63,409 bases of DNA from Gemmatimonadota bacterium (GCA_029879725.1 JAOUPR010000007.1:1-63409); one strand, 5' to 3'; counted from the stretch's first letter, positions 27,899 to 37,769 are shown. Notes: generated by a model from the sequence alone, not told the origin. Numbers and translations are program-made.

Positions 27899-28684
27899 TC
27901 AGAGGCGACTACGGATCTCCCAGAGATCCGGGAATACGGGGTTGTTCAGCGTAGAACGGAGGTACTTCGATCCCGCCGATCCCCCCGTGCCGGGCTTCGC
28001 ACCGATGGTCCGCTCCACCATCTTCACGTGCCTGTACCTCCACTCCTGGATCCCCTCGTCGAGATCCACCAGGCGCTCACACAGCTCGGAGTCCCTGGCG
28101 CTTCCGCGATACACCGCGATGAGCACCTCCTGCACCGCCGGCGAAGCCTCCACGGGGAGAGTCACGTCGCGATCGAGGGCCTCGGTGGGGACCGCATATC
28201 CTTCTCTGAACAGGTACTGGAGAAAGGCATCCCAGAGGGTGGGCGACGCCAGCCGCATCTCCAGCTCCTCGCGCGCCCTGCTTCCGTCGGCGAACCGGCC
28301 CACGGCCTCCGCGTTCTTGCGGCCCAGCGCGAACTCCAGGGCTCTGAACTGATCGCTCTGGAAACCGCTGGCGCTGTCCAGGCGTTCACGAAAGGTGAGG
28401 AACTCCGTGGGCGTCATGGTCTCCAGGATGTCCAGTTGCGACACCATGACCTTCAGCACGGTGAGGACACGCTTGAGGGTATGCTGGGCGCGATGCGCAT
28501 CCCCCTGGCCCAGAAGGCGGCAGCAGTAATCCACCTCGTGGAGGAGCACCTTGAACCACAGCTCGTACACCTGGTGGATGACGATGAAGAGCATCTCGTC
28601 GTGCTCCATCTCGTCTCGCGGGCGCTGAAGGCGAAGGAGTTCGTCGAGCTTGAGATACCGCCCGTAGGTGACCGCTTCGTTCAT
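27899..28684 (-). CDS. kynA: Tryptophan 2,3-dioxygenase
   Basis: A 261-residue haem dioxygenase that opens the indole ring of L-tryptophan to N-formylkynurenine. Key residues can be placed: the active-site histidine in [16 protein letters not shown] (His37) and the haem-ligand histidine in [19 protein letters not shown] (His219). [18 protein letters not shown] and the terminal [13 protein letters not shown] match the family. The start [17 protein letters not shown] is the usual one although the frame is open upstream. It is first in a two-gene operon with kynureninase, suggesting conversion of tryptophan to anthranilate. Divergent from the nuclease gene at 28839. Confidence 0.94.
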   Translation of the reverse strand: MNEAVTYGRYLKLDELLRLQRPRDEMEHDEMLFIVIHQVYELWFKVLLHEVDYCCRLLGQGDAHRAQHTLKRVLTVLKVMVSQLDILETMTPTEFLTFRERLDSASGFQSDQFRALEFALGRKNAEAVGRFADGSRAREELEMRLASPTLWDAFLQYLFREGYAVPTEALDRDVTLPVEASPAVQEVLIAVYRGSARDSELCERLVDLDEGIQEWRYRHVKMVERTIGAKPGTGGSAGSKYLRSTLNNPVFPDLWEIRSRL

Positions 28685-28838
28685 GATGGCCGCGCGGTGG
28701 GAGGGTGGGGAACGCCGGAACCGACCCTGTACGGCGCCGGCCCAGGAAGCACGTGGGGAGCGATCGTTGTGGTCGCCGCCCCGAAGCGCCAACTTCGGAT
28801 GGTTTCCCTCTATCCGCCACCTCCACCCGACCACGATC

Positions 28839-29732
28839 ATGACTTCCACCCCGCTCCTGGCGATTCCCTTGGCACTCGTGATTTCCGGCCTTTTCCCCGG
28901 CGAGCCCCTTCCATGGGGGCAGAAGGGCCACGAGATGGTGGCGCGGGTGGCTGCCCGGGCCCTCCCGGCCGAGGTGCCCGCGTTCTTCCGGGACGCCTCG
29001 GATCAACTCGCCTATCTCAACCCCGAGCCCGACCGGTGGCGCAGCCGCGAGTTCCCGGAAATGGATGGGGCCTGGAGCTACGACCACTACATCGACCTCG
29101 AGAACGTCCCCGAGGGCGCGTTGGACGCGGCGAACCGGTACGCCTTCCTGGCCGCGCTGAATGCCGCCGGCGTGGACGACCCCCATCAGGCGGCGGGCTT
29201 CGTGCCCTATCGCATCGTCGAGCTGTACGAGCGCCTGGTGACGGAGTGGCGGCTCTGGCGGGCCGAAGGAGACCCTGCCCGCAGGGAATGGATCGCGCAG
29301 AGGATCGTGCAGGACGCCGGAGTCCTCGGCCACTACGTCGCCGACGTCGCGCAGCCGCACCACACCACGATCCACTTCAACGGGTGGGACGCGAACACGC
29401 CCAACCCCGAGGGCTTCACCCAGGATCGCGAATTCCACTACCGCTTCGAGACCGCCTTCGTCGGGGCCCATGTCGCCGAGCGCGACATCCGCGCGCTGGC
29501 GAGGGAGCGCGCCGTGCGGGTCGGCGAGGTGCGGCCCGCGGTGATGGACTACGTGCGGGCGTCTCACGCCGAGGTGGAGACCCTCTACCGGATCGACCGG
29601 GACGTGGGCTTCGACCCGGATGCCCCCGCCGATGCGTCGGCCGTGCACTTCGCCGCCGAACGCCTGGCCGCGGGCGCGGACATGCTCTCCGCCCTCTGGT
29701 GGTCGGCCTGGCTGCAGAGCGGAGAGCGTTGA
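28839..29732 (+). CDS. Secreted S1/P1-type nuclease
   Basis: A 297-residue zinc-dependent single-strand nuclease/3'-nucleotidase family member. A signal peptide ends around Leu24-Pro25, leaving Trp26 ([13 protein letters not shown]) as the mature N-terminus, which in this family is itself a zinc ligand. Other ligands are His31, the aspartate and histidine in YDHYIDLE, and [18 protein letters not shown]. The sequence between fits the all-helical phospholipase C/P1 nuclease fold. It probably degrades nucleic acid outside the cytoplasm. The next gene starts within its stop codon (TTGA). Confidence 0.9.
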   Translation: MTSTPLLAIPLALVISGLFPGEPLPWGQKGHEMVARVAARALPAEVPAFFRDASDQLAYLNPEPDRWRSREFPEMDGAWSYDHYIDLENVPEGALDAANRYAFLAALNAAGVDDPHQAAGFVPYRIVELYERLVTEWRLWRAEGDPARREWIAQRIVQDAGVLGHYVADVAQPHHTTIHFNGWDANTPNPEGFTQDREFHYRFETAFVGAHVAERDIRALARERAVRVGEVRPAVMDYVRASHAEVETLYRIDRDVGFDPDAPADASAVHFAAERLAAGADMLSALWWSAWLQSGER

Positions 29733-30439
29733 CGCACGCCGGTCGCGGCGCCGCTCTGCAGGACCTCGACGCCCGCGTGGTCGCCTGTCGCCGTTGCCCC
29801 CGTCTGGTGGCGTGGTGCGCCGAGGTCGCGGAGGCGAAGCGGGCCGCGTACCGGGACGACGTGTACTGGGGGCGTCCCGTTCCCTCCTTCGGGGACCCGG
29901 ACGCCCGTATCGTGGTGGTGGGCCTCGCCCCCGGCGCCCACGGGGCCAACCGCACGGGACGCATGTTCACGGGAGATCGATCCGGCGACTGGCTCTACGG
30001 CGCGCTGCACCGTGCGGGGCTCGCCAGCCAACCGGACTCCACGGGGCGTGACGACGGGATGACACTCCACGGTGTCTACGTCACGGCCGCGGTCCACTGC
30101 GCTCCGCCGGCGAACAAGCCCACGACCGCGGAGCGCGAGACGTGCCGATCGTTTCTCGAGGAGGAAGTCGGCCTCCTGGAGGACGCACCCGTGTGGGTGG
30201 CGCTGGGCAAGCTGGCCTTCGACCAGCTCCTGAGGGTCCTGGGTGACCGGGGGGACGCGGTTCCCCGCCCCCGTCCGCGCTTCGGCCACGGGGTGGAAGT
30301 GGAGTTGGGGGATGCGCGCACGGTTCTGGGCTCGTACCATCCCAGCCAGCAGAACACCTTCACCGGCAAATTGACGGAACCCATGTTCGACGCCGTCTGG
30401 GCACGTGCCCGGGCGTTGGCCTTCCCCGACCCACGATGA
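29729..30439 (+). CDS. Type V uracil-DNA glycosylase (UdgB-like)
   Basis: A 236-residue Fe-S glycosylase that removes uracil and other deaminated bases from DNA. The diagnostic motif is [19 protein letters not shown] (about 65-83), and the second active-site motif is [16 protein letters not shown]. Four cysteines for the iron-sulfur cluster fit CRRC (20 and 23) and the pair in VHCAPP and ERETC. The only start compatible with the context is TTG, overlapping the nuclease stop, with GGAGAG just before it. Its own stop overlaps the amidase start as ATGA. Confidence 0.93.
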   Translation: MTHAGRGAALQDLDARVVACRRCPRLVAWCAEVAEAKRAAYRDDVYWGRPVPSFGDPDARIVVVGLAPGAHGANRTGRMFTGDRSGDWLYGALHRAGLASQPDSTGRDDGMTLHGVYVTAAVHCAPPANKPTTAERETCRSFLEEEVGLLEDAPVWVALGKLAFDQLLRVLGDRGDAVPRPRPRFGHGVEVELGDARTVLGSYHPSQQNTFTGKLTEPMFDAVWARARALAFPDPR

Positions 30440-32001
30440 GCATGAACGCGACCCTGCGACTCCTCGGCATCCCGGCGGTCCTTCTCGCCACGGCTTGCAC
30501 ACCCGACACTCCCACCCGGTCGCCCCTCGGTGTGGACCTCATCGAGTTGACCATCGCCGAGACGCACCAGGCCATGTTGAGCGGCAAGCTCACCGCGCGC
30601 ATGCTCACCGAGGCCTACCTGGCCCGCATCGAGGCCTACGACAAGAAGGGGCCCTCGTTCAACAGCATCATCATGGTGAACTCCCGGGCACTGGAGCGCG
30701 CCGACGAGCTCGACGCCGAGCTGGCCCGCACCGGTGAGCTCACCGGGCCACTGCACGGAATTCCTTTCATCGTGAAGGACAACTACGACACCCACGACAT
30801 GCCCACCACGGGCGGGTCGGCTTCGCTGGCCGGGTCCGTCCCCTCGGACGACGCCTACCAGGTGAGGAAGATCCGCGAGGCCGGCGCCATCGTGCTGGCC
30901 AAGTCGAACCTGGCCGAGTTCGCCTTCACCGCGTACGAGACGGTGGGATCCATGCTCCCGGGATGGACCTTCAATCCGTACCAGCTCAACCGGGTCACGG
31001 CGGGCTCCAGCGGAGGGACCGCCGCCGCCGTCGCGGCGAACCTGGGACTCGTGGGACTCGGAACCGACACCGGCAACTCCATCCGGGGGCCGTCGGGGCA
31101 CAACGCCCTGGTGGGGATCCGGTCCACCCAGGGACTCACCTCGCGGGACGGAATCATCCCGCTCATCGCCAGCCGGGACGTGGGCGGGCCGATGACGCGC
31201 TCCGTGGAAGACGCGGTACGCATCTTCGACGTGATCGCGGGAACCGATCCCTCCGATCCGGTCACGTCCGAAGCCGACGCGCGCCGCCCCGCGTCGTACA
31301 TGGACGCGCTGGTGGCGAACCTGGAAGGGATCCGCATCGGCGTGAGCCGGGAGATCACGTACACCGAGACGGCCGACCCGGAGGTCCTTCAGCGCTTCGA
31401 GGAGGCGGTGGCGGACCTGGAGCGTGCGGGCGCGGTGATCGTCGACGACGTGGTCATCCCCGACATGGACACGATCCGGGCCGGCCTCGACTGCCCCAGC
31501 TTCCGCTACGACATCGAGAACTACCTGGCGACCCTTCCCCACCCGCCGTACCGGACCCTCGAGGAAATCCGCGCGAGCGGAAAGGTCCACGTGACCGTGA
31601 TGCCGCGGGTGTCGAGGTATCTCGAATTCGAAGGCACTCCGGCCACCAACCCGTCGTGCATCGAGACCGCGCGCAACCAGGACCGGCTCCGCGAGGCCGT
31701 GCGCCTCGCCATGTCCGAGGCCCGCGTAGATGCCCTGATCTATCCGACGTGGAACAATCCGGCCCGCCTGGTGGGAGACCTGACTTCCCCCCACGGAAAC
31801 AACAGCCCGATCCTGTCACCGCCCACGGGGTTCCCGGCCATCACCGTTCCCATGGGCTTCGTGTGGGACGACACCCTTCCGGCGGGATTGCAGATCTTCG
31901 GAGACGCATGGAGCGAACCCACCCTCATCCGCATCGCCTACGCCTACGAGCAGGCGACCCACCACCGGCGTCCTCCACCCACCGCCCCGGCGCTGGACTG
32001 A
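30436..32001 (+). CDS. Amidase-signature family lipoprotein
   Basis: A 521-residue amidase-signature hydrolase with a lipobox (LATAC, Cys21), so probably anchored outside the cytoplasmic membrane. The Ser-cisSer-Lys triad can be seen: lysine in [11 protein letters not shown], the cis-serine in [13 protein letters not shown] and the nucleophile in [13 protein letters not shown]. The C-terminal half ([24 protein letters not shown]) is standard. Exported members of this family act on varied amides, and the substrate here is unknown. It is the last gene of an overlapping trio with the nuclease and glycosylase, and it converges with a histidine kinase gene 10 bases away. Confidence 0.92.
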   Translation: MSMNATLRLLGIPAVLLATACTPDTPTRSPLGVDLIELTIAETHQAMLSGKLTARMLTEAYLARIEAYDKKGPSFNSIIMVNSRALERADELDAELARTGELTGPLHGIPFIVKDNYDTHDMPTTGGSASLAGSVPSDDAYQVRKIREAGAIVLAKSNLAEFAFTAYETVGSMLPGWTFNPYQLNRVTAGSSGGTAAAVAANLGLVGLGTDTGNSIRGPSGHNALVGIRSTQGLTSRDGIIPLIASRDVGGPMTRSVEDAVRIFDVIAGTDPSDPVTSEADARRPASYMDALVANLEGIRIGVSREITYTETADPEVLQRFEEAVADLERAGAVIVDDVVIPDMDTIRAGLDCPSFRYDIENYLATLPHPPYRTLEEIRASGKVHVTVMPRVSRYLEFEGTPATNPSCIETARNQDRLREAVRLAMSEARVDALIYPTWNNPARLVGDLTSPHGNNSPILSPPTGFPAITVPMGFVWDDTLPAGLQIFGDAWSEPTLIRIAYAYEQATHHRRPPPTAPALD

Positions 32002-32011
32002 ACTTCCGCTC

Positions 32012-34318
32012 CTACACCGCGTCCAGGAGGGTCCGTATCGCCCGTGCCACGTCTCCCGGACCATAGGGTTTCGAGAGGAGGTGGACCCCCGGGCGCAGGC
32101 GGCCCTCGTCGAGGAGGACGTCCTTCGAATATCCGGAGGCGAAGAGAACCGCGATGCCGGGATGGAGGAGTATGGCCCGATCCGCCACCTCCCGGCCGCT
32201 CAGCCCTCCCGGCATCACGACGTCGCTGAAGAGGACGTCGATGCGCGCCTCGGCCTCGAGGATTCCGACCGCCTGCACGCCATCCACCGCGGCCAGCACC
32301 CGGTACCCGAGATCCGAAAGCACTTCGACGGCGTACTCTCGCACGTCGGGCTCATCCTCCACCACCAACACGGTTTCGCCTCCGTGGGGGAGGCTCTCCA
32401 CCGCGTCCGGCAACCGGGACCGGGGCGCCTCACCCTCGGAACGGGGGATGTACACGTGCACCGTCGTCCCGGCGCCCTCCTCGCTGTCGATCTCCAGATG
32501 TCCTCCGCTCTGCGATACGAATCCGAAGACCATGGACAGGCCGAGGCCGCTTCCCTCGCCTACCCCCTTCGTGGTGAAGAACGGCTCGATCACCCGGGCT
32601 CGGTGTTCTTCCCGGATCCCCACTCCCGTGTCGCGGACGGACACGAGCACGAAGTCGCCCGGCTCCCCACTCCCGTGTTCGGCATCACCGGCGCCTCGCG
32701 AATACGACGGGACGTTGCGTGCCTGGATGGTCAGCGTGCCGCCGGGCGCCATGGCGTCCCGGGCGTTGAGACACAGGTTGAGTATGGCGGACTCCAACTG
32801 TCCCGCGTCCACGTGGGCCACCCAGAGGTCGGAGGCGATCTCGACGTCCACGGTGATGTGTGCTCCCAACGTCCGCTCCAGTAGAGGGAGCATCGACACC
32901 ACCAGATCACCCACCTCGACGGGCTTCGGGTCCAGCGGCTGCCTTCTGGCGAAGGCGAGCAACTGACGAACCAGGTCCGCGGCCGTCCCCGCCGCCTTGA
33001 GGCTGTTCCCCACCAACCGCCTCACCCTGTCGTTCTCCACGAACCGGAGGGCGAACTCCAGACTCCCGCTGATGATGGTCAGGAGGTTGTTGAAATCGTG
33101 GGCCACACCTCCGGTGAGCTGTCCCACCACCTCCATCCGCTGGGCCTGACGCAGCTGCGCTTCGGTCTCGCGCGCCGCCGTGACGTCGAACCCGAGACTC
33201 CCCACGCCCAGGACGTCACCGTCCGACGTGCTCACGGGGAAGCTCGTGAACGACATGCGGTGCGTCTTTCCGTCCGCCAGGACCACGTCGCGTTCCTCGG
33301 TGATGGCCTGCCTGCCCGAGAACACGCTCATGTAGTGATCCCACGCCCACTGCGCGAGTTCCTGTGGATAGAAGTCGAACGCGTTCTTCCCGACGACTTC
33401 GGCGGAGTCCAGTCCGTACCACTCCTCGAACGTTCGATTGACGATCACGTAGCGGCCCGCTTCGTCCTTCAGCGCGAACGCCATGGGCAACTCCGCCACG
33501 ATGCTGCGGAACTGTTCCTCGCTCCGCTGCAACGCGGCCTCCTGGGCGAGGAGCGTGGTCACGTCGGTACCGACGATGACGGTGCCGCCGCCCCGGGTCC
33601 GGTGGGTGGTCACCTGGAGCACCCGCCCGTCCGCAAGGAACCTCCGGACCGGCGGTCCGTCGATGGCGCGGAAATCCCTCTCGCGATTCCGGACGACCGT
33701 CTCGATATCGTCACCGGCGTCGCGGATCAGCCCCCGGTCATAAGCCGTGCGGATCACGTCCTCGAAGTGGGTGCCCACTTCGATGATGTCCGCCAATTCC
33801 GGATACCACTCCAGAAAGCGTTGGTTGAACAGGGCGATCCGGTCGTCGCGGTCGTACACGATGATGGTCTGCGACACGCTCTCGATGGCGTCTTCGAAGA
33901 CGGTGAACCACGCTACGGTGTCGGCCCCGTCGCCCCCAACCGGTGATACCTCCCTCACCACCGCCATCACGTGCTCCACGATCCCGTCGGAACCTCGTAC
34001 CGGCGAGACGGCGATGTGGGCGTGGACGTGGGAGCCCGCCTCCGTCGTGACCCTCCCCACGAACCCTTCGTCCCGCGCCTCCCCCGCCGATGTCCCCGCC
34101 CAGAACGACACCCAGCGGTCACGGTCACCGGGATGCACCAGGTCCACGATGCTCTTGTCCAGCAGCAGACCCGGATCGGACCCAAGCACCGCGGCCGCCC
34201 GGGCGTTGACCCGCAGGACGCGGCCCGTCGGGGAGACCGCCATCAGCCCTGCGGGGACCACGTCGAACAGGCCGTGGAGGTCACCGGACGGGGGCGGAAG
34301 GCAGCGTGGATCCATCAC
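32012..34318 (-). CDS. Soluble hybrid PAS histidine kinase with receiver
   Basis: 768 residues without membrane segments. Three PAS-type domains: about 12-125; about 135-260, with the long PAS form seen in WFTVFEDAIESVSQTIIVYDRDD; and about 265-385. His407 is in [16 protein letters not shown], the ATPase boxes are NLCLNARDAMAPGG, VRDTGVGIREEH and GSGLGLSMVFGF, and the receiver has Asp699 in VLFSDVVMPGGLSG. No output domain. The start (GTG at 34318 or ATG at 34315) overlaps the stop of a PnuC-like transporter gene, so the kinase is translated with the transporter and may sense the imported vitamin or its state. That link is inferred from the overlap only. Confidence 0.92.
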   Translation of the reverse strand: MMDPRCLPPPSGDLHGLFDVVPAGLMAVSPTGRVLRVNARAAAVLGSDPGLLLDKSIVDLVHPGDRDRWVSFWAGTSAGEARDEGFVGRVTTEAGSHVHAHIAVSPVRGSDGIVEHVMAVVREVSPVGGDGADTVAWFTVFEDAIESVSQTIIVYDRDDRIALFNQRFLEWYPELADIIEVGTHFEDVIRTAYDRGLIRDAGDDIETVVRNRERDFRAIDGPPVRRFLADGRVLQVTTHRTRGGGTVIVGTDVTTLLAQEAALQRSEEQFRSIVAELPMAFALKDEAGRYVIVNRTFEEWYGLDSAEVVGKNAFDFYPQELAQWAWDHYMSVFSGRQAITEERDVVLADGKTHRMSFTSFPVSTSDGDVLGVGSLGFDVTAARETEAQLRQAQRMEVVGQLTGGVAHDFNNLLTIISGSLEFALRFVENDRVRRLVGNSLKAAGTAADLVRQLLAFARRQPLDPKPVEVGDLVVSMLPLLERTLGAHITVDVEIASDLWVAHVDAGQLESAILNLCLNARDAMAPGGTLTIQARNVPSYSRGAGDAEHGSGEPGDFVLVSVRDTGVGIREEHRARVIEPFFTTKGVGEGSGLGLSMVFGFVSQSGGHLEIDSEEGAGTTVHVYIPRSEGEAPRSRLPDAVESLPHGGETVLVVEDEPDVREYAVEVLSDLGYRVLAAVDGVQAVGILEAEARIDVLFSDVVMPGGLSGREVADRAILLHPGIAVLFASGYSKDVLLDEGRLRPGVHLLSKPYGPGDVARAIRTLLDAV

Positions 34319-34962
34319 TCTCGCGGGGGCGTGGGATCGGGGGATTCGACTGGATCGTGTCCCTGATTATCGACGCCGGAAACCGCAACCTTGACGCCCG
34401 CCCTTCCCACTCCCGCCGCGGCTTCGCGGAACTCACGGAGTCCCTTGATGGACATGAGGAGGTAGACCACGTAGAGCGCCGCGGTGAGTTCGAGGTCCCT
34501 CGACACGTAGAGGGGCACGTAGATCACGTCCACGGCGATCCACAACTTCCACGAGTCCACGTATCGCATCATCAGATAGACGTGTGCGGTCAGGCTCATC
34601 ACGGTCGTGAGGGCATCCCACATCGGAGCGGCCCCTCCGATCCGTACCAGGAGGAACCAGAGGGCACCCCACCCCACCAGGAAGATGGGGACGGTGAGCC
34701 TGAGCACCCCGCCCGGCGCATGGGTGACCGGGCGAGGCGCATGATCCGCCCCTCCCGCCATCCAGATCCTGATGGCCTGGAGGCTGGTGACGAAGTAGAA
34801 CGCCTGGATCCCCACCTCGGCGTACAGGCGGACCTGGAAGAACACGATCCCGAAGAGCGTGACGCTCACCAGGACGAGCCACCACCCCACCACGCGGTTG
34901 TTGGCCAGGAGCCATACGCTGGCCGCCCCGGTGACGACCGCCATGATCTCTGTGACGCTCAT
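34315..34962 (-). CDS. pnuC: PnuC-type vitamin/nicotinamide riboside transporter
   Basis: A 215-residue membrane protein with about seven hydrophobic segments. The PnuC pattern is visible: LANNRVVGWWLVLVSVTLFG then RLYAEVGIQAFYFVTSLQAI, and in the second half DSWKLWIAVDVIYVPLY followed by ELTAALYVVYLLMSIKG. Family members facilitate uptake of nicotinamide riboside, thiamine or riboflavin; which applies cannot be told from the sequence. AAGGGG precedes the ATG. I looked for a TPP-type or other obvious riboswitch in the 180 bases upstream and saw none. It overlaps the downstream kinase gene. Confidence 0.85.
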   Translation of the reverse strand: MSVTEIMAVVTGAASVWLLANNRVVGWWLVLVSVTLFGIVFFQVRLYAEVGIQAFYFVTSLQAIRIWMAGGADHAPRPVTHAPGGVLRLTVPIFLVGWGALWFLLVRIGGAAPMWDALTTVMSLTAHVYLMMRYVDSWKLWIAVDVIYVPLYVSRDLELTAALYVVYLLMSIKGLREFREAAAGVGRAGVKVAVSGVDNQGHDPVESPDPTPPRE

Positions 34963-35141
34963 GACCCCTTTCCTGGTTGGATCGTGGGATGGGCGCGAAA
35001 GGGCCCGGTGTCCGTCGTGTGCGCGCACGGTAATCGAGGAACGCCCCGGTTCGCCACCCGCATGTCGCGGGCCGGGTGTCACGAGCCCCTCGGTTCGGTC
35101 GTTTCCGGTGCGACGTTCTCATCCACTCCGGAGACACAGAC

Positions 35142-36386
35142 ATGACACCCCGCCGCCCCCTCGTCGTGACCGCCCTGACCGTATGCACACTCGTGGCGTG
35201 TGACTCCTTCACCGGTCCGCCGGAGAGGCTCGAGCAACTCCCCCGCCAACTGACGATCGCGGAGCAGGAGGTCATCGCCTCGTCCAACGCGTTCGCCTTC
35301 GACCTCCTCCGCGAGGAAGTGGCCCGAAGCGAACCCGGGAGCAACGTGTTCATCTCTCCGTTCAGCGTGTCGATGGCGTTGGGGATGACCCTCAACGGCG
35401 CGGCCGGCGAGACCTTCGACTCCATGCGGACCACTCTGCGCTTCGAGGGACTCACGCAGACCCAGGTCAACGAATCGTACCGGGATCTCCTGGCGCTCCT
35501 CGTGGAGTTGGACGGCGGCACGACGTGGGACGTCGCGAACTCGGTATGGGCCCGGCAGGGCTTTCCCTTCGTTCCCGCCTTCTTCGACACCGTGCAGGAC
35601 TACTTCGGCGCGGAAGCCCGGGAGATGGACTTCGGCGACCCCGCCACCAGGGACGTCATCAACCAATGGGTCAGTGACGCCACCAACGGCCGTATCGACA
35701 CCATCGTGGAGTCCATCAGCCCGCTGGACATCCTCTTCCTGATCAACGCGGTGTACTTCAAGGGTGACTGGACCACGAAGTTCGACCGGGACCGTACTGC
35801 GCCCGCGCCATTCCAGTCCGCGACCGGCAGCGGTTCCATCCAGGTGGAAACGATGAACGCCCGCGACATGCTCGCCGGGCTCTTCCACCTGGGCGCCACC
35901 GGTATCGAGGGCGGGGAGCTCCCGTACGGCAACCAGGCCTTCACGCTCACCGTGGTGATGCCTCCGCACGGCGGATCGGTGGAAGACGTGGTGGCCGCCC
36001 TCGACGACCAGGCGTGGAAGAGCTGGATGGAGCAGATCAGCTACGACTCCGTCCACGTCGCTCTCCCGAAGATGGAGATCGAATACGAGACGCGGCTGGA
36101 TTCGGTGCTGATGACTCTCGGGATGGGCGTCGCCTTCGACGCGAACCGGTCGGATTTTTCCAACCTCACCCCGGCCCAGGATGCACACATCAGCCGGGTC
36201 CGCCACAAGACCTTCCTCAAGGTGGACGAGGAGGGGACCGAGGCGGCGGCGGCGACGTCGGTGGACATCGGCCTGACCTCGCTCCCCCAGGGACTCTACG
36301 TGGACCGCCCCTTCATCCTGGCCATCCGGGAGCGCCTCTCGGGCACCATCCTCTTCCTGGGCGTGATCCGGGATCCGCGGGGGTAG
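35142..36386 (+). CDS. Serpin family lipoprotein
   Basis: A 414-residue serine-protease inhibitor with a lipobox (TLVAC, Cys20), so it should sit outside the cytoplasmic membrane. Serpin landmarks: SNVFISPFSVSMALGMTLNG, LFLINAVYFKGDWTTKFD, and the C-terminal DRPFILAIRE and GTILFLGVIRDP. The reactive-loop hinge EEGTEAAAATS (363-373) keeps the small residues needed for loop insertion, so it is predicted to be inhibitory. Counting from P17 = Glu363 puts P1-P1' at Thr379-Ser380 with Leu at P2, suggesting an elastase- or subtilisin-like target. GGAGAC precedes the ATG. Monocistronic, divergent from pnuC. Confidence 0.93.
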   Translation: MTPRRPLVVTALTVCTLVACDSFTGPPERLEQLPRQLTIAEQEVIASSNAFAFDLLREEVARSEPGSNVFISPFSVSMALGMTLNGAAGETFDSMRTTLRFEGLTQTQVNESYRDLLALLVELDGGTTWDVANSVWARQGFPFVPAFFDTVQDYFGAEAREMDFGDPATRDVINQWVSDATNGRIDTIVESISPLDILFLINAVYFKGDWTTKFDRDRTAPAPFQSATGSGSIQVETMNARDMLAGLFHLGATGIEGGELPYGNQAFTLTVVMPPHGGSVEDVVAALDDQAWKSWMEQISYDSVHVALPKMEIEYETRLDSVLMTLGMGVAFDANRSDFSNLTPAQDAHISRVRHKTFLKVDEEGTEAAAATSVDIGLTSLPQGLYVDRPFILAIRERLSGTILFLGVIRDPRG

Positions 36387-36468
36387 CGGGGCGGGCGGGT
36401 CGCCCCCCAGGGCGGCGTTCGCTATCGTGTCGGAGTCACCCCGAACTCGACCCGATCCGATCCGAACC

Positions 36469-37725
36469 ATGAAACGACGCGATTTCGTACGTACGTCCGC
36501 CGCGGGACTCGCCGCCACCGCCGTTCCCACCGCCGTGGCCGGTGCCTCCGACCGGGGCGCCCAGCCCACCGGCGTCCCCGACCGGGCGCCTGAGATCCTG
36601 ACCCGAGCCCCCACCCGCCCCGTCCTGGTGGCCGACGTGAGCAGCATCCGCTACCGCAACGGGGGCCCCGAGTCCGGTATCGAGCGAGCCTTCAGGGGGA
36701 TCACCGAGGGCGAGGACGTGCTGGCCGCGCTGGTGGCCGGAGTGAACATCCCCGAGCTGGATCCGGAGGAGGCGGGGATCGGATACGGCGGCCTCCCCAA
36801 CGCGGACGGCGTGGTCCAACTCGATTCGTGCCTCATGCACGGCCCGCGGAGGTGGGCGGGAGGAGTGGCGGGGATCGAGGGGGTGCGCACGCCGTCGCTG
36901 GTGGCCAAGGCGGTGGCGGAACTCACCGACCACCACCTCATCGTCGGAGAAGGCGCACGGGAGTTCGCCCGCTCCCTGGGCTTCGAGATCGAAGACGATC
37001 TCAACACGGAGCACTCCCGGTCCCTCTGGCTCGAGTGGCGACGCCGGGTGGACCCGTCCCACTGGCTGGACCCCGTGGAGCGTATCCGGGGGATGGGCCG
37101 CGCGGGCGAGGACACCGACCCGGACCACATCCGCCGCGGTCGCGGGAGGATGGACCCGGAGCAGGCGGAGCGGATGCAGCTCTTCGCCGACGCCGCCCTC
37201 GCCGCCGGCCTCTCCATGGTGGACGACGGCCTCATCCCGGAGGAATCCTTCTGGGGGACCACCAGCCTCGAAGGCGTCTCACCCAACGGCGACATCTGCG
37301 GAGTGACCACCACCAGCGGGCTGGCGTGGAAGATCCCGGGCAGGGCCGGAGACTCTCCCATCCTGGGGGCGGGGCAGTACGTGGACAACGCCGTGGGCGC
37401 CGCCGGCTCCACCGGCCGGGGTGAGGCCAACCTCTACAACCTCACCGCGTTCCTCATCGTGGAGTTCATGCGCCAGGGGATGTCGCCCAAGGATGCCGGA
37501 ATGGCGGCGCTGAGGCGCATCAAGGACAACACGGTGGAGTCGCGTCTCCTCAACAGCCGTGGGCTCCCCAACTTCGACGTGCGCTTCTTCATCCTCAACA
37601 AGGCCGGAGAGTACGCGGGGGTGGCCATGTACGGCGACGCCGAGAAGACCTTCGCGGTGTGCGACGAGCACGGGGCCAGAGAAGAGCCCCTGGAGGGGTT
37701 GCTGGAGGGGCCGTCGCGGGACTGA
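36469..37725 (+). CDS. Tat-exported N4-(beta-N-acetylglucosaminyl)-L-asparaginase-like hydrolase
   Basis: A 418-residue Ntn hydrolase. The N-terminus MKRRDFVRTSAAGLA is a twin-arginine signal, so the enzyme is exported folded. The autocleavage site is expected at WG-TTSLEGV, making Thr264 the nucleophile after Gly263; the human enzyme has Asp-Thr at this place. Downstream GDICGVTTTSGLAWKIPGR and GDSPILGAGQYVDN match the substrate-binding loops of aspartylglucosaminidases. It likely removes N-glycan asparagine or cleaves related amides. A strong hairpin follows, between this gene and the converging GNAT gene. Confidence 0.88.
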   Translation: MKRRDFVRTSAAGLAATAVPTAVAGASDRGAQPTGVPDRAPEILTRAPTRPVLVADVSSIRYRNGGPESGIERAFRGITEGEDVLAALVAGVNIPELDPEEAGIGYGGLPNADGVVQLDSCLMHGPRRWAGGVAGIEGVRTPSLVAKAVAELTDHHLIVGEGAREFARSLGFEIEDDLNTEHSRSLWLEWRRRVDPSHWLDPVERIRGMGRAGEDTDPDHIRRGRGRMDPEQAERMQLFADAALAAGLSMVDDGLIPEESFWGTTSLEGVSPNGDICGVTTTSGLAWKIPGRAGDSPILGAGQYVDNAVGAAGSTGRGEANLYNLTAFLIVEFMRQGMSPKDAGMAALRRIKDNTVESRLLNSRGLPNFDVRFFILNKAGEYAGVAMYGDAEKTFAVCDEHGAREEPLEGLLEGPSRD

Positions 37726-37769
37726 CGGTAGCCTTGGCCGAACGCCCGTTCGTTCGGCCCACGGAGTGT

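Noticed and set aside
26676..34962. Kynurenine genes and PnuC as one NAD-supply system
   Set aside because: They lie in separate operons several kilobases apart, and the monooxygenase and 3-hydroxyanthranilate dioxygenase needed for NAD synthesis are absent. Proximity alone is not enough.
34963..35141. Possible vitamin riboswitch upstream of pnuC
   Set aside because: No TPP-type CTGAGA element or other recognisable conserved core could be found on the minus strand.
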